In this document: positions 63,946 to 64,000 of the stretch, in pieces | How the letters are laid out: every line of letters starts with the position of its first letter | Numbering within the stretch: the stretch's first letter is position 1 | DNA from: Chloroflexia bacterium SDU3-3 | GTDB lineage: Bacteria > Chloroflexota > Chloroflexia > Chloroflexales > Roseiflexaceae | NCBI GenBank assembly: GCA_009268125.1 | Contig: WBOU01000023.1 | Location: 1 to 64,000, forward strand | Direction: 5' to 3' | DNA: 64,000 nucleotides | Made by a program: the position numbers and the translations under genes | Notes under the pieces: model-generated | Database searches by the model: none | The model's input: only the letters and a program-made list of their open reading frames with translations | What the model was told of the DNA's origin: nothing

Positions 63946-64000
63946 ACAGCTTACACCGTATGCCCAGGAATGTCACAAGCGTACGGCGTACTGTGATTGT

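Noticed and set aside
63888-63952. ordinary tRNA gene
   Set aside because: The acceptor stem cannot pair, the would-be anticodon loop (GGGGGCC) lacks U33, and the variable region is too short.

Overview
The window is a high-GC bacterial chromosome segment that most resembles a filamentous Chloroflexota (Chloroflexia, Herpetosiphon-like) genome. This is an inference. It rests on the mix of discoidin-decorated secreted glucanases, an XRE/NB-ARC/TPR regulator, a Chloroflexi-style LacI-controlled uronide locus, abundant dispersed GC-rich repeats, extended -10 promoters of the TGTGGTATA type, and a reverse-transcriptase-like gene recalling the rvt family, whose known bacterial examples include Herpetosiphon. 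There is no rRNA, no canonical tRNA, no CRISPR array and no transposase gene.

Layout. (1) 0.2-10.3 kb: a helical protein of an unknown family (paralogue 1), then three secreted beta-glucan hydrolases on the minus strand (GH3, GH64, GH16), each carrying F5/8 type C (discoidin) domains. GH64 and GH16 share a conserved direct-repeat element upstream. Together they look like a laminarin/fungal-wall beta-1,3-glucan set. (2) 10.5-19.4 kb: an XRE-NB-ARC-TPR regulator, a NIPSNAP protein, a zinc-ribbon membrane protein, a two-component pair and an ABC exporter with a palindromic site upstream. (3) 19.4-24.1 kb: an accessory stretch of dispersed repeats, five very small genes in a row, and paralogue 2, preceded by a 16-unit 21-bp tandem array. 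(4) 24.1-33.1 kb: metabolic and stress genes: two GNATs, two KGG-repeat stress proteins, a GH13 alpha-glucosidase, a small lipoprotein, an LLM oxidoreductase, a Mug glycosylase and a Tat-exported PhoX-type protein.

(5) 33.1-44.3 kb: a complete-looking catabolic locus for an unsaturated-uronide-yielding polysaccharide (glycosaminoglycan or similar). A LacI regulator is divergent from GH88, IolB/KduI-type isomerase, KduD, a sugar ABC importer (binding protein and two permeases), DUF2264 and heparinase II/III. The lyase cuts, the importer takes up oligosaccharides, GH88 releases the unsaturated uronate, and isomerase plus KduD convert it towards 2-keto-3-deoxygluconate. The intergenic region holds two opposed promoters and several TTTGCA-type operator candidates. 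KDG kinase/aldolase and the importer ATPase are not in the window.

(6) 44.3-51.2 kb: repeats, a DUF72 protein, a 945-residue collagen-like/coiled-coil protein with features of a pore-forming toxin subunit, and paralogue 3 with a second 16-unit 21-bp array. (7) 51.2-64 kb: a beta-propeller-like exported protein, a membrane-anchored small protein, the reverse-transcriptase-like gene, a lipoprotein with a Cys-His-Asp/Asn papain-like signature, an unknown conserved protein, a Cof-type HAD phosphatase, a C45-type acyltransferase/peptidase, several small genes, and a tRNA-like T-arm structure at the right edge.

The most novel-looking items are the RT-like gene, the three-member paralogous family with array-bearing leaders, and the collagen/coiled-coil/TcA-like protein.
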